From positions 124,001 to 188,000 of the forward strand of contig CAJJBV010000002.1 in the NCBI GenBank assembly GCA_905182525.1: DNA of 64,000 nt, given 5' to 3'. The position numbers and the translations under genes are program-made. The DNA is from Cryomorphaceae bacterium. GTDB lineage: Bacteria > Bacteroidota > Bacteroidia > Flavobacteriales_D > Parvicellaceae. Of this stretch, positions 48,081 through 56,836 are shown one piece after another (position 1 is the stretch's first letter; each line of letters begins with the position of its first letter). The notes beneath the pieces are model-generated. The model searched no databases. It had not been told where the DNA came from and was given only the letters and a program-made list of their open reading frames with translations.

Positions 48081-49594
48081 ATGTTGTTTAAAAGATTTAT
48101 AATTTATATTCTTGGATTTCTAATGATTAATTCATTAAATGCTCAGGTTAAAAACAGGAGCTTCTCAGCAAATTATCATTTAATATATAAAAATATTGCC
48201 CATAGTTCAGTTCAGCCTTATTTAGAATCTCATCAGCTTGAATTAGACACTCTTAGAACTAAATCAAAAAATAAAATCAACAAAAAGTTATTTGATGAAA
48301 GTTTATTAAACGTTAAGAAAAAAGATATTCATATAACTGCAGATCCACTATTTAATTTCACAATTGGCTCTAAAAATAAAGATTTAGACTATAGATATTA
48401 TTCAAATGTAAGAGGAGTTAGAATAACAGGTGATTTAACTAATAATTTTTCATTTGAAACAAGATTTTACGAAAATCAATTTTTTTATCCAGATTATTTA
48501 AGGCAAAAATCAGATTCTAGAACCAATACTTCAAATATTGAAGGAATGGCATTTGGAATAGGAAGAGCTAAGAGATTCAAGACTTACGGAGCTGACGCAA
48601 GCTTAGCTAACGGATATTTAAGCTTCTCTCCAAATAAGGTCATAAATTTTCAGCTTGGTCATGGAAGACATTTTTTTGGCGATGGATATAGATCACTATT
48701 AATCTCCGATTATGCTCCAGACTACCCATATATAAGTGGCCAATATTATCTTTTTAATAAAAAAATTCTTTATAAACATGTTACTTCATGGATGAAGAAT
48801 TTAGAAAGAATACCTGCTTCCTCTACGCCTGAAGCATTATTCATTCCAAAATCCTCAAGTTTTAATATATTGTCTTTTAGCCCCAACAGTAGATTTTCAA
48901 TTTCTATGTTTGAAGGCGGAGTATATAAATCTTTTGATAATCAAATGGAAAAATTAATCCTGACGTAAGTTTCTTTTTGCCAATAATTGGGGCAAAAGCG
49001 TTAGATATCGACAGTACTAATAATATTATTTATGGATTTAATTGGTCTTTATTATTGTTTGAGAACTTAAAGATTTATAATCAAATAGCTTTAAACCCCA
49101 ACTCTTCCTCAAGAGGAATTCAGGTGGGAATAAAATGGCTTAATCCACTAAACTCCTCAAATTCATTTTTAAATATTGAATGGAATACATCTTCTTCAAC
49201 CATGTTCTCTATGAACCAAGGCCAGCTTAATCAAACCTATTCTCATTTAGGACATGAGTTGGCACATCCTTTGGGTTCTGGTTTCCAAGAAATCCTATTA
49301 AGAGGTCAATTTTCTTATAAAATGTCATTCATTAGGTTTAACTACAACTATGCTAAGATTCAAGATATTTATAATGGAAATGAAATTTTTGAACCCTTAG
49401 AAAATATACTCTCAAATACTAAAACATATAAGACCAGATTATTTTTAAATACAAATATTGGTATTATGCTAAATAAGGAAACCAACATGGAAATATCTAT
49501 TGGTCATATGACTAGAAAAAATAATAATTTATTGGAGAACTATATTTTTCTTTCTTGGAGAACAAACTTAAAAAACGATTACTTTGACCAATAA
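48081..49594 (+). CDS. RemB/Wzi-like outer-membrane protein, copy 1 (frameshifted)
   Basis: A predicted outer-membrane barrel with signal peptide (FIIYILGFLMINSLNAQ). It contains LGHGRHFFGDGYRSLLISDYAP near residue 200 and HELAHPLGSGFQE near the end, both shared with the next gene. The frame from 48081 stops at 48968; a second frame continues GKINPDVSFFLPIIG to 49594. Adding one base near 48945 joins them into 504 residues, exactly the length of the downstream paralogue. The family resembles gliding protein RemB and capsule-associated Wzi barrels; which of these is right cannot be decided here. Confidence 0.65.
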
Positions 49595-49623
49595 ATCAAT
49601 AGCCTTAAATTAATAATTCATCA

Positions 49624-51138
49624 TTGACTAAATACTTTTTAAATATATTGATTTTGATTTCTTCTTTGGAGGGGCTTTCTCAAAAATATTTTTTTGGAGA
49701 TATTCAGAGTCGCTATAAGATAGAGAGATTGATTAGTCTTGATTCTGAAAATCAACACAGTATTTCTAAACCATTTCTAATTTCTAATCAAAAGAATGAA
49801 TTTTTTCAGAAAGGTATATGGAATTATGCTTCAGTTAGATCTTCTAGCAAATTCACTTTTTTGCCATTTTTATCTCTTAATCAGTCACCGAATATTTCTT
49901 TTGAATCCCCAAAATTAAATTACGCTACTGGGTTACAAATAAATTATGTAAACGCTAAATTTTTTGGTCAAATAAGAGTTGGTCATCAAAAAGGATTTGT
50001 GAATTCTGAAGATCAATTTTTCTCAATAAAAAGACCTTTTGTTCCATTTGTAGGATATGTTGACGACACTTTGAAAATGACTTATAACAAGCCAATACTA
50101 CAAGGGGTTTTATCTTTTAAAGCCAATAAGTATATTGTATTAAGTACAGGAATAGATAAAAATACTTTTGGTGACGGATATAGATCTTTATGGCTTTCAG
50201 ATTTTGCTCCGATTTATCCTTTTTTGAAATTGGAATCTACTTTTTGGAAAATAAAGTATATTAATCTTTGGTCTTTGCATGAAGACCAATATTCAAAAGG
50301 ATTTTCAAATAAAAAGTGGGCTTCTTCGCATTTATTAAGTTATAATGTAAACAAATGGTTGAATTTAAGCTTATTTGAATCTGTAATTTGGCAAGATAAA
50401 GACACACTTTTAAATAGAGGATTTGATATTAATTATCTGAATCCTTTTGTCTTTTTTAGGCCTGTTGAGTTTGGAATAGGGTCATCAGATAATTCTCTTT
50501 TAGGGGCAGGTTTAAAACTTACTTTTAATGATCATTTTTTACTTTACTCAAGTTTCATTTTAGATGAGTTTTTATTTAGTGAAATTAAAAATCAAACAGG
50601 ATGGTGGGGTAATAAATATGGTGTTCAGCTTGGAATTAAAACATTCGATCTTTTTAATAAAACAGGACTGTATTCAATTACAGAGTTTAATTTGGTAAGA
50701 CCATTTACTTACTCACATATAAGCTCTAAACAAAATTATGGACATAAAAATCATTCATTAGCTCATCCGCTAGAATCTAATTTTAAAGAATATCTTTTTT
50801 TAATAGGCTTTCAAAATAATAATTTAGATTTTTCAATTCAATATCATTATCAGCAATACGGTATTGATTCTTCTAACCAAAATTTTGGTGGAAATATGTT
50901 TGAATCTTATGTTAATAGAGTTGGGGACTATGAACAAAAAATTGGTCAAGGAAACTTGGTTAATCAACACCTTTTTATTGCACAAATATCCTATTTAATT
51001 GCAGGGATTTCTAATACTAAATTATTTTTGCAATTTAACTTAAGAAAAGCAGCAGATTCTTATGGGTCATCTAAAAACAATAATTTTCTTAGAATTGGAA
51101 TTTCGTCTAGATTGTGGCAACAACTACAAGATTATTAA
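49624..51138 (+). CDS. RemB/Wzi-like outer-membrane protein, copy 2
   Basis: A 504-residue predicted outer-membrane barrel starting at TTG 49624, with signal peptide (LNILILISSLEGLSQ). Shared features with the preceding gene include FGDGYRSLWLSDFAPIYPF (about residues 185-203) and SLAHPLESNFKEYLF (about residue 380), so the two are tandem duplicates that have diverged strongly. Many aromatic-ended strands and a charged terminus (GISSRLWQQLQDY) fit a barrel. The likely role is surface-polysaccharide or gliding related, by resemblance to RemB and Wzi families; I hold that loosely. Confidence 0.65.
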   Translation: MTKYFLNILILISSLEGLSQKYFFGDIQSRYKIERLISLDSENQHSISKPFLISNQKNEFFQKGIWNYASVRSSSKFTFLPFLSLNQSPNISFESPKLNYATGLQINYVNAKFFGQIRVGHQKGFVNSEDQFFSIKRPFVPFVGYVDDTLKMTYNKPILQGVLSFKANKYIVLSTGIDKNTFGDGYRSLWLSDFAPIYPFLKLESTFWKIKYINLWSLHEDQYSKGFSNKKWASSHLLSYNVNKWLNLSLFESVIWQDKDTLLNRGFDINYLNPFVFFRPVEFGIGSSDNSLLGAGLKLTFNDHFLLYSSFILDEFLFSEIKNQTGWWGNKYGVQLGIKTFDLFNKTGLYSITEFNLVRPFTYSHISSKQNYGHKNHSLAHPLESNFKEYLFLIGFQNNNLDFSIQYHYQQYGIDSSNQNFGGNMFESYVNRVGDYEQKIGQGNLVNQHLFIAQISYLIAGISNTKLFLQFNLRKAADSYGSSKNNNFLRIGISSRLWQQLQDY

Positions 51139-51203
51139 TTGAATCGTTGAACATTTCATTTTATAAATAATAAATTGTAGTAATTTCGCTGAAAATATAA
51201 TAC

Positions 51204-52076
51204 TTGGAAACAGTTTCTAAATTATCATTTTCTTTAAAGTTTAAAGGCTTTATAGCCCTTTTAAAACTTAGGCTATCTAGTCTGGTGGTAATGTCTGCTT
51301 TTTTTGGTTTTCTATTAGCTGATGGAAATCTTTCTTCTTTCACTTTTTTAAAGCTAATTTTTGGTGGTATTTTAATAACTGGATCATCAAATGGATTTAA
51401 TCAAATAATTGAAGCCAAAACCGACGAATTAATGTCAAGAACTTCTTCTAGACCACTTCCTTCAAAAATATTAAATAAATGGGAAGCTTTACTATTTTGT
51501 ATTAGCACAGGAGTTTTGGGTTTATATTTATTGATAAACATTAATTTTAGTTCTTTTTTTCTTGGTCTTCTAGCTATGGTTATATATACTTTAATTTATA
51601 CACCACTAAAGAAAGTCACGCCATTTGCAGTTTTCATTGGTGCAATACCAGGAAGTATACCACCTTTATTAGGTTATATTGCAGTAACAAACGATTTTGG
51701 ACTCGAATCAGGTATTTTATTCATTGTTCAATTCTTTTGGCAATTCCCACATTTCTGGGCTCTTGCTTGGAAATTAGACGAAGATTATAAAAAAGCTGGA
51801 TTTAGATTACTACCAAGTAGTGAAAGAAATCAGAAAAGCGCTTTTCAAATAATGCTATACTCAGCATTTTTAATCCCAGTTTCAATGTTGCCATGGGCTG
51901 CAGAAATGACCGGTACTTGGTCCATGTTTGCGGCAGTTTTAATAAGCCTTGTGATGTATTATCCTTCAATTAAGCTTTACTTTACTCTTGATAGTAAGTA
52001 TGCAACGCAATTAATGTTTATGTCCTTTTTATACTTACCCATATTATTTTCCATGTATTGTTTTAACCAGATATAA
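51204..52076 (+). CDS. ctaB: Protoheme IX farnesyltransferase (heme O synthase)
   Basis: CtaB/CyoE attaches a farnesyl group to heme B, making heme O, the substrate of CtaA. The 290-residue membrane protein has about eight helices and the prenyltransferase motifs: KLRLSSLVVMSAFFGFL at the start, NGFNQIIEAKTDELMSRTSSRPLPS (Asp-rich site, about residues 66-90), YTPLKKVTPFAVFIGAIPGSIPPLLGY and FWQFPHFWALAWKLDEDYKKAGFRLLP. The start is TTG 51204; no ATG precedes the first helix. It heads the second oxidase block, 10 bp before subunit III-like genes. Confidence 0.95.
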   Translation: METVSKLSFSLKFKGFIALLKLRLSSLVVMSAFFGFLLADGNLSSFTFLKLIFGGILITGSSNGFNQIIEAKTDELMSRTSSRPLPSKILNKWEALLFCISTGVLGLYLLININFSSFFLGLLAMVIYTLIYTPLKKVTPFAVFIGAIPGSIPPLLGYIAVTNDFGLESGILFIVQFFWQFPHFWALAWKLDEDYKKAGFRLLPSSERNQKSAFQIMLYSAFLIPVSMLPWAAEMTGTWSMFAAVLISLVMYYPSIKLYFTLDSKYATQLMFMSFLYLPILFSMYCFNQI

Positions 52077-52086
52077 TTTTTATTAA

Positions 52087-53328
52087 ATGCAACAATTTAA
52101 TTCCAATAAACAAAAAGAAAAAGTTTACATAGCTATTGTTGTGGTAGGACTTGTAGCAAGTTTAATGTTATTTGCGGGCCTTTCTAGTGCAGTTTTAGTT
52201 AGGAAAATGGATAAGTTTTGGGTGAATATTAATCTTCCCGAAGCATTTAAAATAAGTACAATATTAATTATCATAAGTAGTGTTTTTATGTACTTAGCAT
52301 TAAAAAAGGCAAGAAAAGCAGATAAAAGAAGTACAGTTTATTCGTTAATTTTAGCACTTATTTTTTCAATAGCTTTTGGGGCATTTCAATTTAAAGGTTG
52401 GAAGGAATATTACAATCAAGGAAATGCAGTAAAATCTTTTATAACATTTGTATATGGCCAATATGGTCAGTCTTATAAAGTGTATAATGGGAATCATCCG
52501 ATTGAGTACAACGGGGAGGATTATGTCTGTCAAGGCAAGGTTCTTGATGAAACCTCAATTAATAATTTAAAATCCTTTCTTAGGCAGATTTGTGGTTATG
52601 GATCTAGATTTGAGGGTTCAAACTTAAAACTTTTAAATTATGGTGACCCATACACATTGTACGATGTAAATAATAAAAAACGATTAGAAATTAATTCAAT
52701 AGGACTATCCTTAAATGGAGAAAAAATTTCTGAAGGCCATAAAGATGAATTATTCAAGTTCTCATATGGAGTTTGTAATGACCAGCCTTTTTTTATGCTG
52801 AAAGGGAAGTATGGAAAAGATTTTTCAATTGCTTTAAACGGGGAAGATTTAATCTATGATAAAAAGAAATTATATTTTCCAGCAAAAGAATTATCAGACA
52901 ATGAAAGACAAGCAATAAATCAGAAAGTTTACCAAGCTGGGAATGAATACTCGATTAAAAATAGTAAGGTATACCTAAATGAAGATGAGGTATCTGATTT
53001 CAATGGTTTTTTTCAATTAAAACCTGGAGTTAATATTCATATTGAAAATGATTTTTGGGAAAGAACAAAAGAAGAGTTAAATCCAAATCAATATGCCGAA
53101 TTTTATTCCACTTCTAATGTTTCGAGTAGTTTCGTTTGGGTTCTAACATTTCTTCACTTTTTACACCTAATAATGTCAATCACTGGGATTTCAGTTGTAA
53201 CAGTACGAGCTAATCGTGGACATTACAATCAAGATAACACATCTGGATTAAAAGCAATTAGTGTTTTTTGGCATTTTGTTGGCCTTTTATGGCTTTACTT
53301 ATATGTTTTTTTAGAATATATTAATTAA
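52087..53328 (+). CDS. Cytochrome oxidase subunit III-like protein with large inserted domain
   Basis: A 413-residue membrane protein. Residues 13-100 hold three hydrophobic helices (IAIVVVGLVASLMLFAGLSS, FKISTILIIISSVFMYLAL, YSLILALIFSIAFGAFQF), and residues 345-413 hold two more (FVWVLTFLHFLHLIMSITG, VFWHFVGLLWLYLYVFLEYI), together the five-helix core of heme-copper oxidase subunit III. Between them lies a soluble segment of about 220 residues with Cys at YVCQGK, RQICGYGS and YGVCNDQ and a repeated beta-like pattern (LSLNGEKIS, IALNGEDLI). No heme motif is present. This insert is not part of the standard family. Context (ctaB before, another subunit III after) supports the assignment. Confidence 0.85.
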   Translation: MQQFNSNKQKEKVYIAIVVVGLVASLMLFAGLSSAVLVRKMDKFWVNINLPEAFKISTILIIISSVFMYLALKKARKADKRSTVYSLILALIFSIAFGAFQFKGWKEYYNQGNAVKSFITFVYGQYGQSYKVYNGNHPIEYNGEDYVCQGKVLDETSINNLKSFLRQICGYGSRFEGSNLKLLNYGDPYTLYDVNNKKRLEINSIGLSLNGEKISEGHKDELFKFSYGVCNDQPFFMLKGKYGKDFSIALNGEDLIYDKKKLYFPAKELSDNERQAINQKVYQAGNEYSIKNSKVYLNEDEVSDFNGFFQLKPGVNIHIENDFWERTKEELNPNQYAEFYSTSNVSSSFVWVLTFLHFLHLIMSITGISVVTVRANRGHYNQDNTSGLKAISVFWHFVGLLWLYLYVFLEYIN

Positions 53329-53351
53329 ACTTGCATTGTTAATTTAAATCA

Positions 53352-54164
53352 ATGGCTGGAGATTCAGATAATATAAGTAGAACAGAACTTTGGGGAGGAA
53401 ACGGATCACCATTTAGAATATCTTATGGTAAACAATGGATGTGGATGTTTTTGGTCTCTGATGCTCTTACGTTTGGAGGTCTTTTAACCGCTTATGGATT
53501 TGCAAGACATCAAGCACCATCGTGGCCAATAGGCGAAGAAACTTTTAATGCAATGCCATTTTTGGGTAATGGTTATCCACTATTGTATGTTGCACTTATG
53601 ACTTTTATATTAATTGTTAGTTCTGTAACTATGGTTTTAGCTGTTGAGGCTGGCCACAGATTGGATAAAAAAGGAGTAATAAAGTGGCTTTTATTTACCG
53701 TTATTGGAGGATTATTCTTTGTTGGTTCCCAAGGTTGGGAATGGTATCACTTTATTCATGGAACTCACTTCGGTTCTATCTTAACTTCTGAGGGTTGGGC
53801 TGTAGTAGACTATAATTCGGCAAATGAATTAATTCTAAGAATGGGTAGGGGATTAACTATAACTGGAGAAAAAGCTGCTATTTTATTTGATAGCGCTACC
53901 GCAACAATGCAAGGGGCAAATTTAATTGAAAATGAATATGCTCCATTAGTTCCTCAATATGCCAATTTTTTCTTTTTTATAACTGGATTTCATGGTTTCC
54001 ATGTTTTTTCTGGTGTAGTGTTTAACTTTATAATTCTAATTAATGTTGTTAGAGGAGTATATGAGAAAAGAGGGCATTATGAAATGGTTGAAAAAGTTGG
54101 ACTTTATTGGCATTTTATTGATTTAGTATGGGTGTTTGTTTTCACATTCTTCTATTTACTTTAA
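53352..54164 (+). CDS. Cytochrome c oxidase subunit III
   Basis: A 270-residue membrane subunit of the heme-copper oxidase. Helices of the family are clear: WMWMFLVSDALTFGGLLTAYG, YVALMTFILIVSSVTMVLAV, KWLLFTVIGGLFFVGSQGWEWYH, NFFFFITGFHGFHVFSGVVFNF and YWHFIDLVWVFVFTFFYLL. The GFHGFHV and WHFIDLVW signatures are diagnostic. A polar loop of about 50 residues between helices is longer than in proteobacterial proteins. It is 23 bp after the 413-residue paralogue, so this oxidase has two subunit III-like proteins. Confidence 0.93.
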   Translation: MAGDSDNISRTELWGGNGSPFRISYGKQWMWMFLVSDALTFGGLLTAYGFARHQAPSWPIGEETFNAMPFLGNGYPLLYVALMTFILIVSSVTMVLAVEAGHRLDKKGVIKWLLFTVIGGLFFVGSQGWEWYHFIHGTHFGSILTSEGWAVVDYNSANELILRMGRGLTITGEKAAILFDSATATMQGANLIENEYAPLVPQYANFFFFITGFHGFHVFSGVVFNFIILINVVRGVYEKRGHYEMVEKVGLYWHFIDLVWVFVFTFFYLL

Positions 54165-54177
54165 ATTTTTTAAAAAA

Positions 54178-54582
54178 ATGGAAAGAGACGATTTAGTTCA
54201 AGATCACAGTTATTCTGTTTCTGCAAATCATGATGAAGCTCATGGTGTTGAAATAAGAAAAAAAATATGGAAAGTAACAGGTATTTTAACCTTGATAACC
54301 GTAATCGAAGTTTTAATAGGGGCATTTATTAAACAGTATGATTCTTCAGGTGCTGACAATTTACTTTGGCCTTATGTGAAAATTGGATTTCTAGTTTTAA
54401 CAGTAGTTAAAGCAGCTTACATAGTATTAGTTTTTATGCATTTAGGTGACGAAAGAAAAAGTTTTAAGTGGGTAATATTAGCACCTTATATTTTATTTAT
54501 TCTGTACCTAATATTTATTTGCTTAACTGAATCAAGTTATTGGTTTGAGGTCTTTCAAGGTGAAAATAGTATAAATCCATAG
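54178..54582 (+). CDS. Cytochrome oxidase subunit IV
   Basis: A 134-residue small membrane subunit of the prokaryotic cytochrome oxidase subunit IV type. Three helices are visible: IWKVTGILTLITVIEVLIGAFI, YVKIGFLVLTVVKAAYIVLVFMHLGDE and WVILAPYILFILYLIFICL; the VFMHLGDER motif is typical. I start at ATG 54178 (MERDDLVQDH) because the upstream portion of the frame overlaps the end of subunit III and has no family match. Confidence 0.88.
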   Translation: MERDDLVQDHSYSVSANHDEAHGVEIRKKIWKVTGILTLITVIEVLIGAFIKQYDSSGADNLLWPYVKIGFLVLTVVKAAYIVLVFMHLGDERKSFKWVILAPYILFILYLIFICLTESSYWFEVFQGENSINP

Positions 54583-54587
54583 TAATT

Positions 54588-55784
54588 GTGATTTTAAGAA
54601 GAAAAGGGTTTTTATTATTAGGCCTAATTTTTGGAGGCTTTTTAGCCTCCTTAGGATTTTTACTTCTCGGTGATACAGAGTATAAATCTCAACCTGTTTT
54701 TGGATCATTATCTTCTTCCTTCAATATTGTTGATTATAATTCAGACACCATATCTTCTTGTGAATGGAATGATAAGATTGTCTTATACAACTTTCTTTCC
54801 ATTGATTGCCCTACTGATTTTGATAAATGTCCTTTTAGACTAGAATGGTTTAAAATTAAAATTTACAATGAATTAATAGATAATACTGGTTTTGATGATG
54901 TTATTGTAGTTACTTCCTTTATCGAATCTCCTGAAGATATTAATAAAAGAATTAAGGAATTTAGAGATTACAATGAAATAAATAGCGATAAATGGATTAT
55001 GACATCAACCAAGTATATTCCATATTTTGATAATGAGTTTACAAAAGGGAATCCTTGGACAAAACCAGATACAATGTTTGGCTTTGATAGGCAGGCTCAT
55101 TTAATGACTCTTTTAGTAGATAAAAAACAACAAATACGAGGAAAATATTTCACTTATAATTTTGGTGAAATTAGAAGAATTACGAAAGAAATTAGTTTGT
55201 TATTAAAAGAAGAAAAACAAAGTTCCAAAAAATATAATTTACCAATTTTTGGTAATAAAGAATTTGAACCCTCTATAGATCGTGACACTTTATACCATGT
55301 TATTCCAAATTGGTCATTTTTAAATCAAAATGGAAATAGTAAGTCTTCTAAAGACTTTAAAAACAAAGTTCGATTAGTAGATTTTTTCTTTACAAGTTGC
55401 CCTACTATTTGCCCTAAAATGACTGTAAACATGAAAAAGATTCAACAATTAATAAATACAGATTGTCTTAATAATATTGAATTACTTTCCTTTACTGTAG
55501 ATCCATCAAGAGATTCTGTAGAAAAGCTTAAAGAATATTGTACTACATATAACGTTGATTCAAAAAACTGGAATATGTTAACTGGAGATCAAAACTCAAT
55601 CTATGAACTAGGGGTTAATGGGTTTCTAGTCCCAAACCAAGAAGATGCCCTGGCCCCTGGAGGTTTTTTGCATTCTGAAAAAATGATTTTAATTGACAAA
55701 AAAAATAGAATTAGAGGATATTATGATGGTACAGATTCTTTAAATATTCCCATTATTGTTCAACATATCAAATCTCTTCTTTAG
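54588..55784 (+). CDS. Tandem SCO-like copper chaperone
   Basis: A 398-residue membrane-anchored protein with one N-terminal helix (residues 6-28) and two SCO-like thioredoxin-fold domains. The C-terminal domain (about 215-398) is a normal SCO1/SenC unit that delivers copper to the CuA site: FFFTSCPTICPKM (Cys about 271 and 275) and the His in GGFLHSEK (about 361). The N-terminal domain (about 38-205) is a diverged copy: its cysteines are spaced CPTDFDKC (about 73 and 80), and its His lies in RQAHLMTLLVDKK (about 168); it also ends in IRGKY where the other has IRGYY. The start is GTG 54588, 5 bp after subunit IV. Confidence 0.87.
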   Translation: MILRRKGFLLLGLIFGGFLASLGFLLLGDTEYKSQPVFGSLSSSFNIVDYNSDTISSCEWNDKIVLYNFLSIDCPTDFDKCPFRLEWFKIKIYNELIDNTGFDDVIVVTSFIESPEDINKRIKEFRDYNEINSDKWIMTSTKYIPYFDNEFTKGNPWTKPDTMFGFDRQAHLMTLLVDKKQQIRGKYFTYNFGEIRRITKEISLLLKEEKQSSKKYNLPIFGNKEFEPSIDRDTLYHVIPNWSFLNQNGNSKSSKDFKNKVRLVDFFFTSCPTICPKMTVNMKKIQQLINTDCLNNIELLSFTVDPSRDSVEKLKEYCTTYNVDSKNWNMLTGDQNSIYELGVNGFLVPNQEDALAPGGFLHSEKMILIDKKNRIRGYYDGTDSLNIPIIVQHIKSLL

Positions 55785-55844
55785 TTTTCTCTAACCAATT
55801 TTAATTTTTAATTTTTTTTAATTTAATTTAGTGCAAAGTTAATA

Positions 55845-56393
55845 ATGAATTATCCTTCTGCCTTTCTTAATAAAAATGATAAAAAAGCTAATATTCTTAT
55901 TTTATCAGTTTCTGCATTAGTTTTTATTTTAGTAATTATTATTCATGAATTAAATCTAAAAATTGAGGTTGGGTTTAATCCTCACATTTTTGCTGAATTA
56001 AATGCAATTATAAATTGCACGGTTTCTATCTTATTAATATTAGGATTAGTTTTTGTGAAACTCAAAAAATATATGATGCATAAGAGAGTCATGAATTTAT
56101 CTATTTTATTATCTGTTTTATTTTTACTTTCTTACGTTGCTCACCATCTTTTGGCAGATAGCACAGAGTTTAAAAGCGAAGGAAATATTAAAATCATTTA
56201 TTATTTTATTTTAGTTACACATATTTTTTTAGCTGGCTTGTCTCTGCCATTCATATTATTTACTGCTTACAGAGCTTCTATTGCTGAATTTAAAGCTCAT
56301 AAGAAAATTGCAAGATATGTTTATCCAGTTTGGCTTTATGTTGCAATAACTGGTGTTGTAGTATACTTATTAATTTCCCCTTACTATACATGA
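55845..56393 (+). CDS. DUF420 membrane protein (CtaM-like)
   Basis: A 182-residue membrane protein of the DUF420 family. Five or so helices are visible (ILILSVSALVFILVIII, AIINCTVSILLILGLVFV, VMNLSILLSVLFLLSYVAHHLL, IYYFILVTHIFLAGLSLPFILF, YPVWLYVAITGVVVYLLI), with several His residues in or near helices. In Firmicutes, CtaM of this family is needed for heme A-containing oxidase activity, and the position after SCO in an oxidase gene block fits that role. The stop overlaps the next small gene by ATGA. Confidence 0.87.
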   Translation: MNYPSAFLNKNDKKANILILSVSALVFILVIIIHELNLKIEVGFNPHIFAELNAIINCTVSILLILGLVFVKLKKYMMHKRVMNLSILLSVLFLLSYVAHHLLADSTEFKSEGNIKIIYYFILVTHIFLAGLSLPFILFTAYRASIAEFKAHKKIARYVYPVWLYVAITGVVVYLLISPYYT

Positions 56394-56629
56394 ATTATTT
56401 TTATAAAATAGTATTTATATTTTCTTTACTAATTTTTAGGTTAGAATTTTTTTCACAGGGTTGTTCTACATGTAGAGCACAAATTATAAATAGTAGTAAT
56501 GAGGATTTCACTATAGGAAATGGATTAAATTCAGGTATTTTATTTCTTATGATTGTTCCATACATTATTCTTTTTTTCCTTTTCAGGAAACAAATATTTA
56601 ATATCTATAGATCCATTAAATCAAATTGA
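56390..56629 (+). CDS. 79-residue envelope protein with CxxC motif
   Basis: A small protein starting at ATG 56390, which overlaps the DUF420 stop (ATGA). It has an N-terminal hydrophobic leader (FIFSLLIFRLEFFSQ), then GCSTCRAQ at about residues 26-33, a short polar stretch, and a second helix (FLMIVPYIILFFLFR, about residues 52-66). The CxxC pair would face the periplasm. The shape recurs in my memory of oxidase gene blocks in this phylum, but I know of no assigned function; a role in copper or thiol handling during oxidase assembly is a guess from position. Confidence 0.75.
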   Translation: MNYFYKIVFIFSLLIFRLEFFSQGCSTCRAQIINSSNEDFTIGNGLNSGILFLMIVPYIILFFLFRKQIFNIYRSIKSN

Positions 56630-56637
56630 TTTTTTCA

Positions 56638-56667
56638 TTGTTTTTAATTTTCTTATAATTATCTTTG
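56638..56667 (+). promoter_or_regulatory. metH promoter
   Basis: TTG at 56638-56640, a 19-bp spacer, then TATCTTTG at 56660-56667: a full match to the Bacteroidota promoter form TTG-N19-TAnnTTTG. It would start transcription about 10 bp before the riboswitch. Confidence 0.75.
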
Positions 56668-56683
56668 AATAAGTTCTTTAGTA

Positions 56684-56775
56684 CTTATCCAGAAAGGTGG
56701 AGGGAAAAGGCCCTATGAAACCTTAGCAACCCCATTTTGGCAGGTGCTAAATCCAGATTTTAATATCAAGATAAG
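56684..56775 (+). promoter_or_regulatory. SAM-I (S-box) riboswitch
   Basis: The leader of metH has the S-box layout. P1 is formed by CTTATC (56684-56689) and GATAAG (56770-56775). Between them lie the conserved core pieces AGGTGGAGGG, GGCCCTATGAAACC and TTAGCAACC, then a short hairpin and GGTGCTAAATCC. It binds S-adenosylmethionine and should switch off methionine synthase when SAM is plentiful. Confidence 0.93.
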
Positions 56776-56797
56776 AGTTGAAGATGTAATATATTTT

Positions 56798-56828
56798 AAT
56801 CTCTTTCCTAGGAAAGAGATTTTTTTTT
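56798..56828 (+). terminator. Expression-platform terminator of the SAM riboswitch
   Basis: An 11-bp inverted repeat, AATCTCTTTCC (56798-56808) and GGAAAGAGATT (56811-56821), is followed by T's to 56828, immediately before the metH ATG at 56837. CTCTT in its 5' arm can pair with AAGAG at 56773-56777, which overlaps the 3' strand of P1, giving a plausible antiterminator when SAM is low. Confidence 0.85.
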
Positions 56829-56836
56829 GTTTAAAA

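Noticed and set aside
56744-56836. N-terminal extension of the first metH gene by 31 residues
   Set aside because: This stretch is the 3' part of the SAM riboswitch and its terminator; the family N-terminus begins at ATG 56837.
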